Shown here one piece after another: positions 19,218-26,968 of a stretch of 64,000 bases of DNA (position 1 is the stretch's first letter; the number at the start of each line of letters is the position of its first letter). The DNA is taken from NCBI GenBank assembly GCA_903902745.1, contig CAIUWA010000048.1:1-64000 (forward strand), written 5' to 3'. The notes under the pieces are model-generated. The model was not told the origin of the DNA, did no database searches, and saw only the letters and a list, made by a program, of their open reading frames with translations. The DNA is from an uncultured Opitutia bacterium. GTDB taxonomy: Bacteria > Verrucomicrobiota > Verrucomicrobiia > Opitutales > Opitutaceae. Position numbers and translations under genes: made by a program.

Positions 19218-19829
19218 ATGAATCTCCCCAACCAGATCACCCTTTCACGCATCCCGTTGATGTTCGTGATCGTGTGGCTCATGTATCAATCCAGACTGGG
19301 CGCGGCCTCGCTCGCCTTCTGGCTGTTTATCATTGGCGCGGTGAGCGATTGGTACGACGGTTATCTGGCGCGACGGCTGGGCATCGTGTCGGTCTTCGGC
19401 AAGATCATGGATGCGTTGGCGGACAAGATCATGGTGCTCGGCATCATGGTGGCGATGGTGGACCGGCCGTATCATCCCATTCCGCTGGCCTTTGTGCTCA
19501 TCACGCTCTGTCGCGAGTTCCTGGTTTCTGGCATGCGCATGGTGGCGGCGTCCAAGGGCGTGGTGGTCCCGGCCGACCGCGGGGGTAAGACCAAGACCGT
19601 CACCCAGTTGATCGCGATCGGCTGCCTGCTGGCGACCCCGATGGTCGAGACGGACTGGGCGTATTTCCTTTCCCGTTGGGGATTCCAATGCGACCTGAGC
19701 ACGTTCACCGCGGCGCTGCACCGGATCGGCCTGGTGGGCTTCATCCTCGGGACCTTTCTCGCGGTCTGGTCGGGCTGGCGCTACATTCTGCAATACAAGG
19801 ATGTGGTCTTCAGTGACGTGGACAAATGA
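19218..19829 (+). CDS. pgsA: CDP-diacylglycerol-glycerol-3-phosphate 3-phosphatidyltransferase
   Basis: A 203-residue membrane enzyme making phosphatidylglycerophosphate, the committed step to phosphatidylglycerol and cardiolipin. The CDP-alcohol phosphotransferase signature D(x)2DG(x)2AR(x)8G(x)3D(x)3D is complete: D44, D47, G48, A51, R52, G61, D65 and D69. NQITLSRIP at the N-terminus is typical. About five or six membrane helices are visible. Its stop overlaps the start of pgpA by four bases, so the two successive steps are co-translated. The ATG at 19218 is chosen for the family-typical MNLPNQITLSR start. Confidence 0.93.
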   Translation: MNLPNQITLSRIPLMFVIVWLMYQSRLGAASLAFWLFIIGAVSDWYDGYLARRLGIVSVFGKIMDALADKIMVLGIMVAMVDRPYHPIPLAFVLITLCREFLVSGMRMVAASKGVVVPADRGGKTKTVTQLIAIGCLLATPMVETDWAYFLSRWGFQCDLSTFTAALHRIGLVGFILGTFLAVWSGWRYILQYKDVVFSDVDK

Positions 19830-20344
19830 AGCTGTTCCGCCCGCTCTGGCCGCGCGCGCTTTCCACCAAAGTGGTGCTGGGTTGCGCCCGCCTTGGTCCG
19901 ATCGGCCGCAAGCTGCCGGCGCCGGGCACGTGGGGCTCGGTGGCGGGCCTGCTTTATTTCACGGTTTTCTTTGCCCACGGGCTCACCCCGGGCGGGGTGT
20001 TGTTGCTCAATGCCGCGGGCATCTATCTCGCGATCGCGCTGTGCGGCGAAGCGGAGGTGCGCCTTGGCCGCAAGGATCCGGGCGAGGTGATCCTCGATGA
20101 ATTCGTGGCAATGCCCCTGTGCTATCTCGGCTGGCTGCAGCTGGCCGGCATGTGGCCGCGCTGGATCTTGCTGCTGGCCGGACTCGCGCTGTTCCGGCTG
20201 TTCGACATCCTGAAGCCCTTCGGCATCCGCCGGCTGCAGGAACTGCCCGGCGGCTGGGGCGTGGTGATTGATGATGTGGCCGCGGCGCTGGCGACCTGTG
20301 TGACGCTGCATGTTGCGCAGTGGGTATGGCCTCATTGGGGTTGA
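19826..20344 (+). CDS. pgpA: Phosphatidylglycerophosphatase A
   Basis: A 172-residue membrane phosphatase that removes the phosphate from phosphatidylglycerophosphate to give phosphatidylglycerol. Family landmarks are GPIGRKLPAPGTWGS at the N-terminus, KDPGEVILDEFVAMPLCY in the middle and FRLFDILKPFGIRRLQELPGGWGVVIDD, which holds the acidic residues. It follows pgsA with an ATGA overlap. The gene ends before a palindromic repeat that separates it from a convergent NusG-like gene. Confidence 0.93.
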   Translation: MKLFRPLWPRALSTKVVLGCARLGPIGRKLPAPGTWGSVAGLLYFTVFFAHGLTPGGVLLLNAAGIYLAIALCGEAEVRLGRKDPGEVILDEFVAMPLCYLGWLQLAGMWPRWILLLAGLALFRLFDILKPFGIRRLQELPGGWGVVIDDVAAALATCVTLHVAQWVWPHWG

Positions 20345-20378
20345 AGCGGCCCGTGAGGCGCGGCCGCGAGTGCGCGTG

Positions 20379-20428
20379 TTGTAGGCCAGGTCGCTGACCT
20401 GGCAGCCACCTCAACGAGGTGGCCTACA
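20379..20428. repeat. Two-hairpin palindromic repeat, copy 1
   Basis: The outer arms GTAGGCC (20381-20387) and GGCCTAC (20421-20427) enclose two internal hairpins, CCAGGTCGCTGACCTGG and CCACCTCAACGAGGTGG. The reverse complement of this element is nearly identical to 51317-51366. It sits between convergent pgpA and the NusG-like gene. Confidence 0.8.
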
Positions 20429-20464
20429 GTCGATCCAGCGGTGACGCCGCTCGGGTGCCGCGTG

Positions 20465-21007
20465 TCACGGCAGCGGCTGCAAATACTCGATCGGCAGCTT
20501 CACCAGCAAGCCCTGCTGCAGCACGTCCATCGCGACGACAATGCCGTGGGGATTGGACGGATCGTCGACAAAGCCCTCGACGCCGTGCAGCGGGCCGCCG
20601 GTGACCTTCACGCGCCGGCCGCGGGTGAGGAGTGGGTGCAGGCTGAGCTCGAAGCCGGAGGCGACAATGGCCTTCACGTCCGCCAGCTGACGGAGGAAAA
20701 GCGCCTCGCTTTCCACGACGATGGCGCGGGCGAGCAGATCCTGCTGGTAAATGCGACGGCGGCTTTCCACCGGGACCCGGGTGAAGACGTAGCCGGGAAA
20801 AAGCGGCTTAGTGAAACGCTTCGTCTGATGCTGGTAGCGGCGGACACTCTGGACGAGGGGCAGATAATACTCGAACCGCTCGGCCGCCATCAGCGCGGCA
20901 AATTTTTTTTCACAGCGCGGCTTCGTGTGACAGACCAACCAGCCTTCACCGGCCGGGCCGGCGGATGAGGCCGGCGAAGGTGCGGAGGGCAAAAGGACGG
21001 ACGCCAT
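20465..21007 (-). CDS. Specialised NusG paralogue (RfaH/UpxY-like antiterminator)
   Basis: A 180-residue protein with an NGN domain (WLVCHTKPRCEKKFAALMAA at about 23-42, then LFPGYVFTRV) and a C-terminal KOW motif (RGRRVKVTGGPLHGVEGFV at about 128-146). This domain order is that of NusG, but the sequence resembles RfaH/UpxY-type paralogues that suppress pausing in long operons such as polysaccharide clusters. It is not in the usual secE-nusG-rplK context, which supports a specialised role. The target operon is not in the window as far as I can see. The gene is two bases downstream of aroQ. Confidence 0.78.
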   Translation of the reverse strand: MASVLLPSAPSPASSAGPAGEGWLVCHTKPRCEKKFAALMAAERFEYYLPLVQSVRRYQHQTKRFTKPLFPGYVFTRVPVESRRRIYQQDLLARAIVVESEALFLRQLADVKAIVASGFELSLHPLLTRGRRVKVTGGPLHGVEGFVDDPSNPHGIVVAMDVLQQGLLVKLPIEYLQPLP

Positions 21008-21009
21008 CG

Positions 21010-21438
21010 TCAGCGCTTCAGGAGAAAACGGACGGCAGCGTGGTAGCCTTCGAGGCCGAGCCCGCTGATGATGGCGACGCAGGCCGGCGCGGTCAGTGAG
21101 AGATGGCGGAATTCCTCGCGCTTGTAGATGTTGGAGATGTGCACCTCGACGGCGGGCAGATGGGCGCTGAGCAGCGCATCGCGGAGGGCGACGCTGGTGT
21201 GGGTAAGGGCGCCGGCATTGAGCACGAGGCCATCGAACTTCGCGTCGGCCAGGGTGGCGATCTTGTCGATTAGCGCGCCCTCATGGTTCGATTGGAAAAA
21301 ATCCAGCGTAACGCCGGCGCCAAACTCCGCGCGCAATGCCGTTTCGAGGTCGGCCAGGCTCGCGCGACCATAGATCTCGGGTTCGCGCAGGCCGAGCCGG
21401 TCCAGGTTGGGGCCGTTGAGGATGGCGATCTTCTTCAT
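21010..21438 (-). CDS. aroQ: Type II 3-dehydroquinate dehydratase
   Basis: A 142-residue enzyme that dehydrates 3-dehydroquinate in the shikimate pathway. The start MKKIAILNGPNLDRLGLREP and the later EVHISNIYKREEFRH (with the catalytic His region) are characteristic of the small dodecameric type II family. LNAGALTHTSVALRDAL is the substrate-binding segment. The ATG at 21438 is chosen for the family-typical start. The downstream NusG-like gene starts after a two-base gap, suggesting co-transcription. Confidence 0.93.
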   Translation of the reverse strand: MKKIAILNGPNLDRLGLREPEIYGRASLADLETALRAEFGAGVTLDFFQSNHEGALIDKIATLADAKFDGLVLNAGALTHTSVALRDALLSAHLPAVEVHISNIYKREEFRHLSLTAPACVAIISGLGLEGYHAAVRFLLKR

Positions 21439-21511
21439 GCGGAGTATCCGCCCACGGAACACACGGAACACACAGAAGTGAAGACTCAACTTTCCGGGCG
21501 CCCTGTTTGAG

Positions 21512-21605
21512 GGTGGAGCGTGTTGACCTCAACACGCTGTTTGGCTCCGTCGGATCTTCAGCGTGGATTCGGCGCTCCAACGCGTTGAGGTCAACGCGTT
21601 CCACC
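21512..21605. repeat. Palindromic repeat between the Nif3 gene and aroQ
   Basis: Outer arms GGTGGAGCGTG (from 21512) and AACGCGTTCCACC (to 21605) pair imperfectly. Inner palindromes GTGTTGACCTCAACAC and GCGTTGAGGTCAACGC lie next to each arm. Confidence 0.7.
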
Positions 21606-21608
21606 CCC

Positions 21609-22361
21609 TCAGAGCGGATTGCCCGTGGGGATGAACTCCCACGGGAGCTTGAATTTTTTCGCGAGCTCGGCGGCGAGCGCCTGCACGGCGTGGACCTCGG
21701 TGGCGTAGTGGCCGCAGAGGTAGAGGTTGAGGCGCTGCTCCTGGGCGGTGTTGAACCATTCCTCGCGCAGTTCACCGGTGACGAGCGTGTCAACGCCGGC
21801 GGCCGCGAGCTCTGGCACGGCGCTGTTTCCAGCGCCACTGCAAAAGGCCACGGCCGCGGGCGAGGCGGAGCCGTACTCGATCGCGACCACGCGCGGGTAG
21901 AGTGATTCCAACTTCTTGCGCAATGCGGCCCGACTGGATTTTGCCCGGGCGATGCAGCCGATGGCCTCGCCGTCGCGCACGAGGAAAGGTCGCGTGCCCT
22001 TGAGGCCAAGCTGGCGGGCGAGCAGGGCGTTGTTGCCCAGCTCGGGATGGCCGTCCAGGGGCAGATGATTGGAATAGAGCGCGCAGTTGCCCTGCACGAG
22101 CGTGGCCACGCGCTCGTAAACCGGGCCGGTCAGGGGCCGGGGCATGTCCCAATACATGCCGTGGTGCACAATGAGGAAGTCCACGCCGGCGGCGACGGCC
22201 TCCTGGAAGGGCACGAGGCCCGCGTCAACGGCCGCGCCGATCTTCGTCACCCGGCCGTTGTTGGCGACCTGCAGGCCGTTGAAGGCGCCGGGGGCGTCCT
22301 TGTACGCGGCGCGGCGCGTGCGGCGGTCACAGTAGGAGACAAGGTCTGAAAGGGTGGGCAT
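21609..22361 (-). CDS. Nif3-like dinuclear metal-centre protein
   Basis: A 250-residue member of the Nif3/YbgI/DUF34 family, toroidal hexamers with a di-metal site and debated biochemical role (GTP cyclohydrolase I type 2-like or metal chaperone). Visible landmarks are GLQVANNGRVTKIGAAVDAG (about 29-48), FLIVHHGMYW with the metal-binding histidines (about 62-71), NHLPLDGHPELGNNA and VTGELREEWFNTA near the C-terminus. The last residues lie just before a palindromic repeat. Confidence 0.88.
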   Translation of the reverse strand: MPTLSDLVSYCDRRTRRAAYKDAPGAFNGLQVANNGRVTKIGAAVDAGLVPFQEAVAAGVDFLIVHHGMYWDMPRPLTGPVYERVATLVQGNCALYSNHLPLDGHPELGNNALLARQLGLKGTRPFLVRDGEAIGCIARAKSSRAALRKKLESLYPRVVAIEYGSASPAAVAFCSGAGNSAVPELAAAGVDTLVTGELREEWFNTAQEQRLNLYLCGHYATEVHAVQALAAELAKKFKLPWEFIPTGNPL

Positions 22362-22368
22362 GGATCTG

Positions 22369-22432
22369 AATCGTTCTCTTGCTCGAACCGCCGGAATCGA
22401 GAACGAGAACGAGAGAGAGAACGAGAACGATT
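22369..22432. repeat. Palindrome with GAGAAC simple repeats
   Basis: Arms AATCGTTCTC (22369-22378) and GAGAACGATT (22423-22432) are perfect complements. The right half is a run of GAGAACGA units with GAGAGAGA inside. It lies in the spacer between the Nif3 gene and the polyketide synthase gene, and T-rich sequence follows on the plus strand. Confidence 0.7.
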
Positions 22433-22433
22433 T

Positions 22434-23471
22434 TTAAATCCCCGCTCCAATCCGGCAGCTGTGGGCGCTGAAGCCCGCGCCGAAACTCACCAGCCAGAAA
22501 TCACCTTCGGCATCAGGGGTTGCCGACTTCAAGGTTTCCTCCAGCGCGAACAACACCGAGGGACTGCTCATGTTGCCGCAGTCGCGCAGCACGCGCGCGC
22601 TGGCTTCAAGCGAGTGGGGGGCGACGACGGGGGCGAGCGCCTCGAGCACATCGCGGCCACCGGGATGGGCGACGACGCGGGTCACGGGGCGGGGACCCTT
22701 TTCGTTCCAGAGCCGGCCGACGGCGGCGGCGGCGAGTTCCGGTACGGAGCGATCGAGCAGGTTGCGCAGTTTGCCGTCGCGGGTTTCGAACCGCAGCTTG
22801 TCGCGGTCGGCGGGCAGATGCAGGGTGTTGAAATCAAAGCAGCGCAGCGCGCCCGGGCGGGCGGTGGAGCGAAAAATCGTGGCCGCCGCGCCGTCGCTGA
22901 AGAGGCAGGCGCTGATGATCACCCCGGGATCGTCGTCGAGATAGAAGGCCGCTGAGCAAATTTCCACCGCCACGCACGCGACGGTCGCGCCGGGCTGGGC
23001 CGCCAGGACGTGACTGGCGGCGCGCAGGGTCGGAATCGCCGCGCCACAACCGAGGCCCACGAGGTCCTGCAAAAAAACGTTGGGCCGCAGGCCGAGCTGC
23101 TCGGCGACGTAGCTGGTCAGGCCCGGGCAAAGATAACCCGTGCACGTGCAGATGAGCAGGGCGTCGAGCTCGGCCGGCCGCACCCCGGCGCGATCCAGCG
23201 CCGCGGTGAGCGCCGCACTGGCCAGACGCCGGCCCTCCGTGCGGAAGGCGGCGTTGAGCTGGTCGGGCGTGAGATCAAACACGTGGTCGATGTCGGGCAC
23301 GGCAAAATGCCGGGTGGCGATGCCGTGGCTGCCATTCAGGATGCTGTGGAGAATGAGGCGCGAACGCTTCTGCAACCGCGCGCGCGCGTTGGAGCGCTGG
23401 ATGATGTCCCAGCATTGGGGTTGCGTGTAAGTGGCCTCCGGAACGGCGGTGGCAAGGGCGTGGAGATACAT
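22434..23471 (-). CDS. Type III polyketide synthase (chalcone/stilbene synthase family)
   Basis: A 345-residue protein of the thiolase fold. The complete type III PKS triad is present: Cys142 in GLGCGAAIP, His269 in VVAHPGG and Asn300 in RDCGNMSSPS. The C-terminal block FGAGFSAHSCRIG matches the family GPGL region. It probably extends an acyl-CoA starter with malonyl-CoA and cyclises the product. It is the last gene of a three-gene minus-strand operon with a flavoprotein oxidoreductase and a methyltransferase, an arrangement like the Streptomyces srs alkylresorcinol/phenolic-lipid genes. The exact product (alkylresorcinol, pyrone or quinone) cannot be told. Confidence 0.88.
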   Translation of the reverse strand: MYLHALATAVPEATYTQPQCWDIIQRSNARARLQKRSRLILHSILNGSHGIATRHFAVPDIDHVFDLTPDQLNAAFRTEGRRLASAALTAALDRAGVRPAELDALLICTCTGYLCPGLTSYVAEQLGLRPNVFLQDLVGLGCGAAIPTLRAASHVLAAQPGATVACVAVEICSAAFYLDDDPGVIISACLFSDGAAATIFRSTARPGALRCFDFNTLHLPADRDKLRFETRDGKLRNLLDRSVPELAAAAVGRLWNEKGPRPVTRVVAHPGGRDVLEALAPVVAPHSLEASARVLRDCGNMSSPSVLFALEETLKSATPDAEGDFWLVSFGAGFSAHSCRIGAGI

Positions 23472-23499
23472 GAAAACCGGAGGGACGGGTCGAGGTTAC

Positions 23500-24522
23500 T
23501 TAGTGGAGCAGGGCGTAGAGCGGGCGCAGGGGAAGGAGGCGGGCGCGGGTGAGCGCGGACAGCCAGCGCAGCCGGGGCGGTTGGAGGAGAAAGGGATGCA
23601 GCACACCTGCTGACGCGAGACGCAGGCGAAAGTTCCGGCACAATTCGTGGTGGATGAGCCGGCACGTTTCCGGCCACGAGGAAGTCCCGTGGGCGTAGGC
23701 GAGCAACGGATCGAGCGCGAGTTCGGCGCCCTGAAAGGCCATCGCCATGCCGTTGCCGGTAAAGGGAGGAATCATGGCGCACGCATCGCCGAGCCGGGCG
23801 CGCTCCGGCGGAGCGACCCGGTGGTCGAAGGCCACGCCGGCGACGGCGCAAAACGAAGCAGCGTCAAGTTCCGCTGCGGCGAGACGCGCCGCGAGGGCGC
23901 CGAGACCGGCGGCCTGCAGGTAGCCCAGCAACAGATCGTGACCCTTGGCGCAGAGTTCACGGCGACGGAAGAGACCGCAGATGTTCACCTGGTTTCCCTC
24001 GATCTGCGACAGACCGACATAGGCGTACGCGCCCAGATGCAGTTCGAGACCGCGCGCGAGCCGCAGGCCGCGGGCATGGATCTTCAACCCGAGCCACGGT
24101 GAGCGGGCACGACGGCGGCCGGTCGTGAAAATTCGGCCGGGCCGGGCGGCCAGGTCGATTACGCGGGTACGGGTGCGTAATTCGCCACCGGCGGCGACGA
24201 AGGCCTCGGCCAGTCGCGCGTCCAGGGCATGACGGCTGAGCCCGAGCGCCGGCGAGGGCAGGCGCTGGATGTGCGCCGCGCGGTCGCCGATGAACCATGC
24301 GACCTGGCGATGTTCCAAGGCGTCTGCGAGCAGCGGGCCGAGGCCGAGCCGCGCGATGGTGGCGGGCGAGAGCCCCGTGATGAACTCGCCGCACACGCGG
24401 TGCCGCGGGTAGGAGCCCGCCTCGCTAAGTGTGACGGGCACGCCGGCGCGCTGCAGGGCTAGTCCAAGCGAAAGCCCAGCGAGGCCGCCGCCGATGATCT
24501 CAATCGGTCGGGGCGAGCTCAT
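23500..24522 (-). CDS. FAD-dependent oxidoreductase / hydroxylase of the PKS operon
   Basis: A 340-residue flavoprotein. The dinucleotide-binding motif IIGGGLAGLSLGLAL lies at about 9-23, followed by a family-typical PRHRVCGEF (about 39-47) as in the geranylgeranyl reductase/flavin hydroxylase group. GDACAMIPPFTGNGMAMA near residue 240-260 is the second FAD-binding motif (GDAxxxxPPFxGxG). It could hydroxylate or reduce the product of the adjacent type III PKS. Its start overlaps the methyltransferase stop by four bases, and the PKS start is 28 bases past its own stop. Confidence 0.82.
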   Translation of the reverse strand: MSSPRPIEIIGGGLAGLSLGLALQRAGVPVTLSEAGSYPRHRVCGEFITGLSPATIARLGLGPLLADALEHRQVAWFIGDRAAHIQRLPSPALGLSRHALDARLAEAFVAAGGELRTRTRVIDLAARPGRIFTTGRRRARSPWLGLKIHARGLRLARGLELHLGAYAYVGLSQIEGNQVNICGLFRRRELCAKGHDLLLGYLQAAGLGALAARLAAAELDAASFCAVAGVAFDHRVAPPERARLGDACAMIPPFTGNGMAMAFQGAELALDPLLAYAHGTSSWPETCRLIHHELCRNFRLRLASAGVLHPFLLQPPRLRWLSALTRARLLPLRPLYALLH

Positions 24523-25163
24523 GGGCGGCGGATCGCGACCATGCGATAGGCTCCGAGCGCCGTGGTATGGCAGCGGAAATCCCAGTGGCCGTCGTCAAGC
24601 CCGAGTGCAGTGGGGAGTTCACCGTCACGAAAGCCGGCGGCGATACTAACGCGGGCATCGTGCAACGTGACCGGGTTGGCGCCGAACAAGGGGGCAAGCA
24701 GGGCAAAGAGGGTTTGGAAACCGCGCAGACGGAGCGGTTCGCAGGCGACAATCAAGCGCGCGGACCCCCGCAGCTTTCGGCCCAGGCCAGCCAAGTCGTC
24801 CGGGGAAAACTGGTGGAAAATCAAGTTGCCGATGATCACGGGGTAACGGTCAAAGTCTTCAAATTGGAGCAGGTCGTGCTGGTGCCATTCGGCGGCGGCC
24901 GGCCAGTCTCCGGGCCGCGGGCTGAGATCGAGTCCGGCCTCCTGCACTCCGGCGGCGGCGAGACGGATTCCCAGTTCGCCCGTGCCGGCCCCGAGTTCCA
25001 ACGCGCGTTCGCCGGCGCGCTGCAGGGATGGCAGCGTGCGCGCGAACCAGCGGTGATTGCCCATGATGCGGTTGATCAAACGCAAATCGCGCCGGCTGTG
25101 CCGCGCATCCGGATGGTCCGGAGGCAGGGAGTCGAGAAGCTCGGGTTGGAGCGTGCGCTGCAT
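24519..25163 (-). CDS. Class I SAM-dependent methyltransferase of the PKS operon
   Basis: A 214-residue methyltransferase with motif I LELGAGTGELGIRLA, acidic LDLSPRP after strand 2 and VIIGNLIFHQFSPDDL around motif IV. It is the first gene of the operon and overlaps the flavoprotein gene by four bases (24519-24522). By analogy with srsB it may O-methylate a phenolic product; this is inference. The start at 25163 (MQRTLQPELLDSL) is preferred because it avoids overlap with the divergent dCMP deaminase gene; in-frame starts farther upstream exist. Confidence 0.78.
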   Translation of the reverse strand: MQRTLQPELLDSLPPDHPDARHSRRDLRLINRIMGNHRWFARTLPSLQRAGERALELGAGTGELGIRLAAAGVQEAGLDLSPRPGDWPAAAEWHQHDLLQFEDFDRYPVIIGNLIFHQFSPDDLAGLGRKLRGSARLIVACEPLRLRGFQTLFALLAPLFGANPVTLHDARVSIAAGFRDGELPTALGLDDGHWDFRCHTTALGAYRMVAIRRP

Positions 25164-25221
25164 AAAAACGAGACGAAGGTTGCCCGCGCGGGGCGAGGTG
25201 TCCAGAGTGACCCTCAGATTC

Positions 25222-25698
25222 ATGAGTTCGCCCGCCAACCCCGTCGACCTGATTGCCCAAGCCGCGGAGGCTTTTCCGCACCGTCCGTCGTGGGACGAAT
25301 ATTTCATGGCGACCGCCGTGCTGATCGCCTCGCGCTCGGACTGCGAGCGGTTGCATGTCGGCTGCGTGATCGTGACCGGAGGCAACCGCAAGAACCGGCT
25401 CGTAGCGGCTGGCTACAACGGATTTCTGCCCGGCGCGCGGCATACCTCCTACGTCCGCGACGGCCACGAACAGGCCACCGTGCACGCCGAGCAGAATGCC
25501 GTGGCCGACGCTGCGCGCCGCGGCAGCTCGGTCGAGGGCTGCGTGGCCTACGTGACCCATTATCCGTGCGTCAACTGCGCGAAGATCCTCGCCGCCGCGG
25601 GCATCGCCGAGCTGCGATACCGGCAGGATTACACCAATGACCCGCTGGTCGCGACGCTGCTGGCGGACGCGGGGGTCAAGATCCTCAAGCTCGAATAG
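25222..25698 (+). CDS. Deoxycytidylate (dCMP) deaminase / ComEB family
   Basis: A 158-residue zinc hydrolase. It has the deaminase zinc-site motifs HAEQNAV (about 94-100) and PCVNCAK (about 117-123), with an extra N-terminal cysteine region (SDCERLHVGCVIV) typical of dCMP deaminases. It converts dCMP to dUMP, feeding dTMP synthesis. The ATG at 25222 gives MSSPANPVDLI; the frame is open upstream but overlaps the divergent methyltransferase. AlgH follows after six bases. Confidence 0.85.
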   Translation: MSSPANPVDLIAQAAEAFPHRPSWDEYFMATAVLIASRSDCERLHVGCVIVTGGNRKNRLVAAGYNGFLPGARHTSYVRDGHEQATVHAEQNAVADAARRGSSVEGCVAYVTHYPCVNCAKILAAAGIAELRYRQDYTNDPLVATLLADAGVKILKLE

Positions 25699-25704
25699 CC
25701 ACCC

Positions 25705-26262
25705 ATGCGCGAAAGGGTCAAACGGACCGGTTCCAAGAGTCTCGCCGGCTCGCTCCTGCTCGCACATCCCGCACTGAAAGATCCGAACTTCCGCCACACG
25801 GTGATCCTGATGTCGGCCCACAACGGCGAGGGCGCCATGGGTGTCGTGCTCAACCGCCCGCTCGGCAAGCGGCTGGGCGAGTTCAACGGCGAGTTCTCGC
25901 TCGGCCCGCTGGCCTCGGTGCCCGTTTTCCGCGGCGGCCCGGTCCAGACGGAGCAGATCGTGCTGGCGGCCTGGCAAACCCACGACGAAGGCTTCAAGCT
26001 CCACTTTGGCCTGGAGCCGGACAAGGCGGCCCAGTTGGCCGCCGAGGAGGGGATGCACTTGCGGGCGTTTCTCGGGTACTCCGGCTGGTCGGGCGGGCAG
26101 CTCGAAAAGGAGCTCAAGCAGGACACCTGGGTGGTCGCCTCCGTGCCGGGTGACCTGATGAGCCATCCGCAGGACGACGGACTCTGGCGCGCCGTGCTCG
26201 GCGGCATCAGCCTCGACTGGCGCCTCCTCGCCGACGAGCCGGAGGACACGGGACTGAATTGA
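25705..26262 (+). CDS. YqgE/AlgH family protein
   Basis: A 185-residue protein of the UPF0301/AlgH family. Characteristic segments are SLAGSLLLAHPALKDPNFRHTV (about 12-33), GAMGVVLNRPLG (about 44-55), FRGGPVQTEQI and FLGYSGWSGGQLEKEL (about 122-137). The biochemical role is not established; the name comes from an alginate regulatory phenotype in Pseudomonas. It is probably co-transcribed with the dCMP deaminase gene, six bases upstream. Confidence 0.9.
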   Translation: MRERVKRTGSKSLAGSLLLAHPALKDPNFRHTVILMSAHNGEGAMGVVLNRPLGKRLGEFNGEFSLGPLASVPVFRGGPVQTEQIVLAAWQTHDEGFKLHFGLEPDKAAQLAAEEGMHLRAFLGYSGWSGGQLEKELKQDTWVVASVPGDLMSHPQDDGLWRAVLGGISLDWRLLADEPEDTGLN

Positions 26263-26373
26263 ATTCCCTGGGGGTCGACCGGGCATCACCCGGGCGCCGC
26301 GTTCAAAAATAATACCCGATCCCATGAACGGGCGATGGTTGATCCGGCTGGCTGGAAAGGTCTTCTTTCGACT

Positions 26374-26700
26374 ATGAAAATCATACTGGCACTGGTCTGT
26401 TTTTCCCTGCTTTTGGCGGGTTGTACGAGCGCCGGATCCCATGCGCATCGCTTACGGGATGCCTTGGAGGATTACCGGTCGATTGAAAAGGGAATGACCA
26501 GGAAAGAGGTCGTGGCGCTCTTGGGTCAGCCGGATAAAGGAAGCCGTACGGAGAACATTTACTGGAAAGAAGGAGGTAACAGCCCGTATTACACCGATTT
26601 TGTAGAGATGACCGTGAGATACGATGACGATGACCGGGTAGTGGAGACCGATGGGCGCAAGGGAATTGATCGCTACCAGCCCTTGGCTGGGTTACCCTAA
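26374..26700 (+). CDS. Small BamE/SmpA-like lipoprotein
   Basis: A 108-residue protein with a lipoprotein signal [17 protein letters not shown]; the lipobox LLAGC puts the lipidated Cys at 17. The mature part contains [20 protein letters not shown], the usual helix pair of the SmpA/OmlA/BamE fold, followed by a short beta segment. It may act at the outer membrane, in assembly or as a general binding lipoprotein. Base composition is lower in GC than its neighbours, so recent acquisition is possible. The ATG at 26374 starts the signal peptide. Confidence 0.7.
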   Translation: MKIILALVCFSLLLAGCTSAGSHAHRLRDALEDYRSIEKGMTRKEVVALLGQPDKGSRTENIYWKEGGNSPYYTDFVEMTVRYDDDDRVVETDGRKGIDRYQPLAGLP

Positions 26701-26786
26701 CAAGATCCCGTGAGGGAGCCCGCGCAGCTTCGGAAGTGCTGTCGCGACAACTTCCAATTCAGGCCACTACCGCTGGGACAATTCAG

Positions 26787-26792
26787 TTGACA
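26787..26792 (+). promoter_or_regulatory. Possible -35 element upstream of rpmJ
   Basis: A perfect TTGACA lies about 34 bases before the rpmJ start. The matching -10 (TGTTTT near 26810) is weak. No Shine-Dalgarno precedes the ATG, so the mRNA may have a very short leader. Confidence 0.3.
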
Positions 26793-26825
26793 GGGGTGGG
26801 GCTGCGCTCTGTTTTCAGACCTTTT

Positions 26826-26951
26826 ATGAAAGTCGTATCCTCCATCAAATCAGCCAAGAAGCGCCACCCGGCCTGCCAGGTCGTGCGTCGGAAGGGCAAG
26901 ATTTACGTCATCAACAAAGTCGAGCCGCGCTACAAGGCGCGCCAGGGCTGA
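26826..26951 (+). CDS. rpmJ: Ribosomal protein bL36, zinc-free type
   Basis: A 41-residue protein, [20 protein letters not shown] and on to ...[12 protein letters not shown]. It matches the bL36 form that keeps only one cysteine (Cys17) and so lacks the CxxC...CxxxxH zinc site. It is a component of the large ribosomal subunit. The length, basic composition and end PRYKARQG are typical of this paralogue. It is followed 17 bases later by the likewise zinc-free bL31B gene. The frame continues upstream to 26736 but without family similarity. Confidence 0.95.
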   Translation: MKVVSSIKSAKKRHPACQVVRRKGKIYVINKVEPRYKARQG

Positions 26952-26968
26952 TTAACCATTTTACCACT

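Noticed and set aside
24859-26448. Minus-strand open frame of 529 codons
   Set aside because: It is a shadow of the AlgH and dCMP deaminase genes, both of which have clear signatures on the plus strand.
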